Positions 61,953 to 64,000 of a DNA stretch of 64,000 bases are shown one piece after another. Source of the DNA: Sphingomonas albertensis (GTDB taxonomy: Bacteria; Pseudomonadota; Alphaproteobacteria; Sphingomonadales; Sphingomonadaceae); assembly GCF_014358075.1 (NCBI RefSeq), contig NZ_JACONT010000002.1, forward strand, positions 62,001 through 126,000. Reading direction: 5' to 3'. The notes beneath the pieces were generated by a model. The model did not search any database, had not been told where the DNA came from, and worked only from the letters and a program-made list of their open reading frames with translations. Within the stretch, counting starts at the first letter, position 1, and every line of letters starts with the position of its first letter. Both the position numbers and the translations under genes were made by a program.

Positions 61953-63716
61953 TCATTCCTCGTCAGGATAAGGCCCCTTGCCGCCTGCCGCGATCAGCTG
62001 GTCGGTCCGCGCCTCGATCACAGGCACCGGCACCGATCCCATCTCGAGCATCGCGTCGTGGAACGCGCGGATGTTGAACTTCGCGCCAAGCCTTTCCTGC
62101 GCCTTCTTCCGCGCGGTCTGGAACGCGATCTGCCCCATGTAATAGGACAGCGCCTGCCCCGGCCACGCGATGTAGCGATCGACCTCGGTCTCGATCTCGT
62201 GGTTCGACAGCGCGGTATTGTCGTGCAGATAGTCCTGCGCCTGCTTCCGGCTCCAGCCCTTCGCATGGATGCCGGTATCGACCACCAGCCGCGCCGCCCG
62301 CCATGCCTGATAGCTCAGCATCCCGAACAGGTCGTACGGCGTCTCGTACATCCCCATGTCCTCACCGAGCGTCTCGCAATACAGCGCCCAGCCCTCGCCA
62401 TAGACAGACAGATACGTGTCGCGCCGGAACGCGGGCAGGCTCTTGTTCTCGGACGCGAGCGGCATCTGGAATGCATGCCCCGGCGCGCTCTCGTGCAGCG
62501 TCAGCGCGACCTGCGAATAGAACGGCCGTGACGGCAGGTCGTAGGTGTTGACCAGATAGATCCCCGGCCCGCCGCGCCCGCCGGTGTAGAACGGCGCGAT
62601 GTCCGCCGGCACGGGCTTGATCGCGAACCGGCTGCGCGGCAGGTGGCCGAACCACGACGATGCCTTGCCGTCGAACGTCTTGGCGATCCACGCCGCGCGA
62701 TACAGCAGCTCGTTTGGCGCCTTGGGATAGAATTGCGGATCGGTGCGCAGGTGGTTGAAGAACGCCTGCAAATCACCCTGGAACTTCACGCTGCGCATCA
62801 CGCCGTCCATCCGCCCGCGGATCTTGGCGATCTCGGCGAGCCCGAGCGCGTGGATCTGCTCGGGCGTGATATCCTGCGTCGTGTATTCGCGAATTTTCGA
62901 CAGGTAATAGGCCTTGCCGTCGGGCAGGTCGTACGCCGCCAGCCCCTCGCGGGCGTGCGGGATATACTCGGTGCGCAGGAACTTCAGCAGCGTCGCATAG
63001 GCCGGTGCGACCGCCTGCGAGATCGCCGCCGTCCCTTCCGCCCTGAGCGCGGCCTGCTCGGCGGCGGGGATCGTCGACGGGAAGCTCTTGAACGGTTCGT
63101 AGAACGGCGAGTCCTGCGGCGTCTTCGCCTCCGCGACCTGCGCGACCCCGTTGTCGCGCCCCGTCAAAGTCACGCGCGACGGCGTGAACCCACGTGCCAG
63201 TCCCGCCCGCATGTTGCCGGTCTGCTGGTCGAAATAGCGCGGGATCTGGCGCATGACGGCGATATAGTCGCGATAGTCCTTCACCGACTTGAAATTGCCG
63301 CGCGCACTCTCCGCGACATCGCCCCAGAAGCTCGTATCCGCAGTCAGCGGCTTCTCGTAATCGCGATAGCGTTGCTCGGCGAGCAGTGCGTCGATCTGCT
63401 GCGCATAGACGGCGTAGTTGATGCGGTTGGCGGGCGACAGGCTGGCCGGCGCGATCGCCGCGAGTTGCCGCGATACGTCGGTCCAGCGCGCGAGCCGCTC
63501 GGTCTGCGCCTTGGGGCCGACATCCGGCAACCGCGGTGCGGCGGTCGGATTGTCCTCGCCCTGCGCGAACTGGAGTTGTCGCCACTCATATTCCGACGTG
63601 TAGAGCGCCTTGAACCGCGAATCCGCCGACTTTGCCGCCGCCGCCTTCGGAGCCCTAGGAGGCACCGCCCCCACCGCCGTCGAACCCAGCGCGAGCAACA
63701 GGATCAAAGCCTTCAT
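61953..63716 (-). CDS. DUF885 family zinc peptidase-like protein
   Basis: A 587-residue exported protein with signal MKALILLLALGSTAVGAVP. The C-terminal half carries a gluzincin-type HESAPGH motif and further on YGEGWALYCE, the presumed zinc ligand and catalytic residues of DUF885. Function is thought to be a carboxypeptidase-like metallopeptidase, unproven. The start at 63716 has AGGAG seven bases upstream; the in-frame ATG at 63722 is only one base from that site. It follows the partial reductase gene directly. Confidence 0.88.
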   Translation of the reverse strand: MKALILLLALGSTAVGAVPPRAPKAAAAKSADSRFKALYTSEYEWRQLQFAQGEDNPTAAPRLPDVGPKAQTERLARWTDVSRQLAAIAPASLSPANRINYAVYAQQIDALLAEQRYRDYEKPLTADTSFWGDVAESARGNFKSVKDYRDYIAVMRQIPRYFDQQTGNMRAGLARGFTPSRVTLTGRDNGVAQVAEAKTPQDSPFYEPFKSFPSTIPAAEQAALRAEGTAAISQAVAPAYATLLKFLRTEYIPHAREGLAAYDLPDGKAYYLSKIREYTTQDITPEQIHALGLAEIAKIRGRMDGVMRSVKFQGDLQAFFNHLRTDPQFYPKAPNELLYRAAWIAKTFDGKASSWFGHLPRSRFAIKPVPADIAPFYTGGRGGPGIYLVNTYDLPSRPFYSQVALTLHESAPGHAFQMPLASENKSLPAFRRDTYLSVYGEGWALYCETLGEDMGMYETPYDLFGMLSYQAWRAARLVVDTGIHAKGWSRKQAQDYLHDNTALSNHEIETEVDRYIAWPGQALSYYMGQIAFQTARKKAQERLGAKFNIRAFHDAMLEMGSVPVPVIEARTDQLIAAGGKGPYPDEE

Positions 63717-63718
63717 CG

Positions 63719-64000
63719 TCATTCTCCTGGAACCAGCGCCATGATGTCGCGGTACAGGGCTGCGGGTATAACCACACCCTCGGTCACACTCCGCGCCCGC
63801 GCCGCGTACCGCCGCTGCGACGGCAGGCGAGCGCCCTGCGCCTCGATCGCTCCGAACATCGCTTCCGCCCGCGCAAGGTGCTCGGCGACCGCATCGCCGA
63901 GAAACCCGACGGGATCGATCGCGATGATCAGTTCACCCCCGATCGGCGACCCACCCCGTCCGGCATCGGCCTCAAGCGATCCCCGGCTGGTCATGTCGCC
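63719..64000 (-). CDS. Ldh family oxidoreductase, C-terminal part (runs off the window)
   Basis: About 93 C-terminal residues; the frame is open to the window edge, so the gene begins beyond 64000. The segment GGSPIGGELIIAIDPVGFLG and the basic, Arg/Ala-rich stretch LPSQRRYAARARSVTEGVVI resemble the end of malate/L-lactate dehydrogenase (YlbC/LhpD) family NAD(P)-dependent reductases. Members of this family reduce pyrroline-2-carboxylate or piperideine-2-carboxylate, which would suit the hydroxyproline locus, but so short a piece does not prove it. Confidence 0.6.
   Translation of the reverse strand, partial: GDMTSRGSLEADAGRGGSPIGGELIIAIDPVGFLGDAVAEHLARAEAMFGAIEAQGARLPSQRRYAARARSVTEGVVIPAALYRDIMALVPGE

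Noticed and set aside
1..64000. tRNA, rRNA or insertion sequence
   Set aside because: I saw no cloverleaf-like conserved TTCGA loops in gaps, no rRNA sequence and no transposase frame; gaps are short and mostly filled by palindromes.

Overview
The window is high-GC DNA whose genes pack tightly in unidirectional blocks joined by ATGA, GTGA or TGATG overlaps. It carries a large TonB-dependent receptor, OpgG/OpgH-type glucan genes, an FUSC exporter and the palindromic repeats whose translation gives 'HPDESQDPG'. Together these suggest an alphaproteobacterium of the Sphingomonas type, probably chromosomal DNA from a plant-associated or oligotrophic strain. No rRNA, tRNA, CRISPR array, insertion sequence or prophage was seen.

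Left part (1-22.4 kb), envelope and ion homeostasis. At 178-6828 (+) lies a MarR regulator followed by FUSC pump, DUF1656 protein, HlyD adaptor, outer-membrane factor and a DHA2 (EmrB-like) MFS pump: an aromatic-acid or drug efflux operon. At 6968-10602 (-) lie OpgH, OpgG and a small membrane protein. At 10904-19713 (-) lies a complete kdp potassium system read porin > 27-residue microprotein > kdpF > kdpA > kdpB > kdpC > kdpD > kdpE; kdpF and the microprotein are very short genes. At 19844-22356 (-) nhaA overlaps an FAD/NAD(P)-binding protein.

Centre (22.8-52.3 kb), glycan foraging. Eight glycoside hydrolase genes on the minus strand (GH2, GH20, GH2 beta-mannosidase twice, GH3, GH125, GH92, GH29) overlap each other by 1 or 4 bases at all seven junctions. 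Upstream on the same strand is a TonB-dependent receptor. Divergent from it run cutC, a GntR/UTRA regulator, a GlmS-like SIS deaminase (NagB-II type), nagA, a fused IIA-HPr-EI phosphotransferase and nagE. The enzyme set matches the sugars and linkages of a complex plant-type N-glycan, and the released GlcNAc would enter by the PTS and be deacetylated and deaminated to fructose-6-phosphate. This locus is the outstanding feature of the window.

Right part (52.4-64 kb). A DJ-1/PfpI-family protein and a TetR regulator are divergent and share two near-identical operator palindromes exactly 100 bases apart; a Bcr/CflA MFS pump follows. Then comes a hydroxyproline locus: APC permease, FadR-type regulator, 4-hydroxyproline 2-epimerase and a DapA-family deaminase on minus, and divergent from them a D-hydroxyproline dehydrogenase-like flavoprotein and an M24 Xaa-Pro peptidase. 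A DUF885 peptidase and the 3' end of an Ldh-family reductase close the window. Hydroxyproline is typical of plant wall glycoproteins, so this fits the N-glycan locus.

Palindromic intergenic repeats of several related families occur at about ten places. Two lie inside reading frames: at the start of the outer-membrane factor gene and in the HPr-EI linker of the phosphotransferase.
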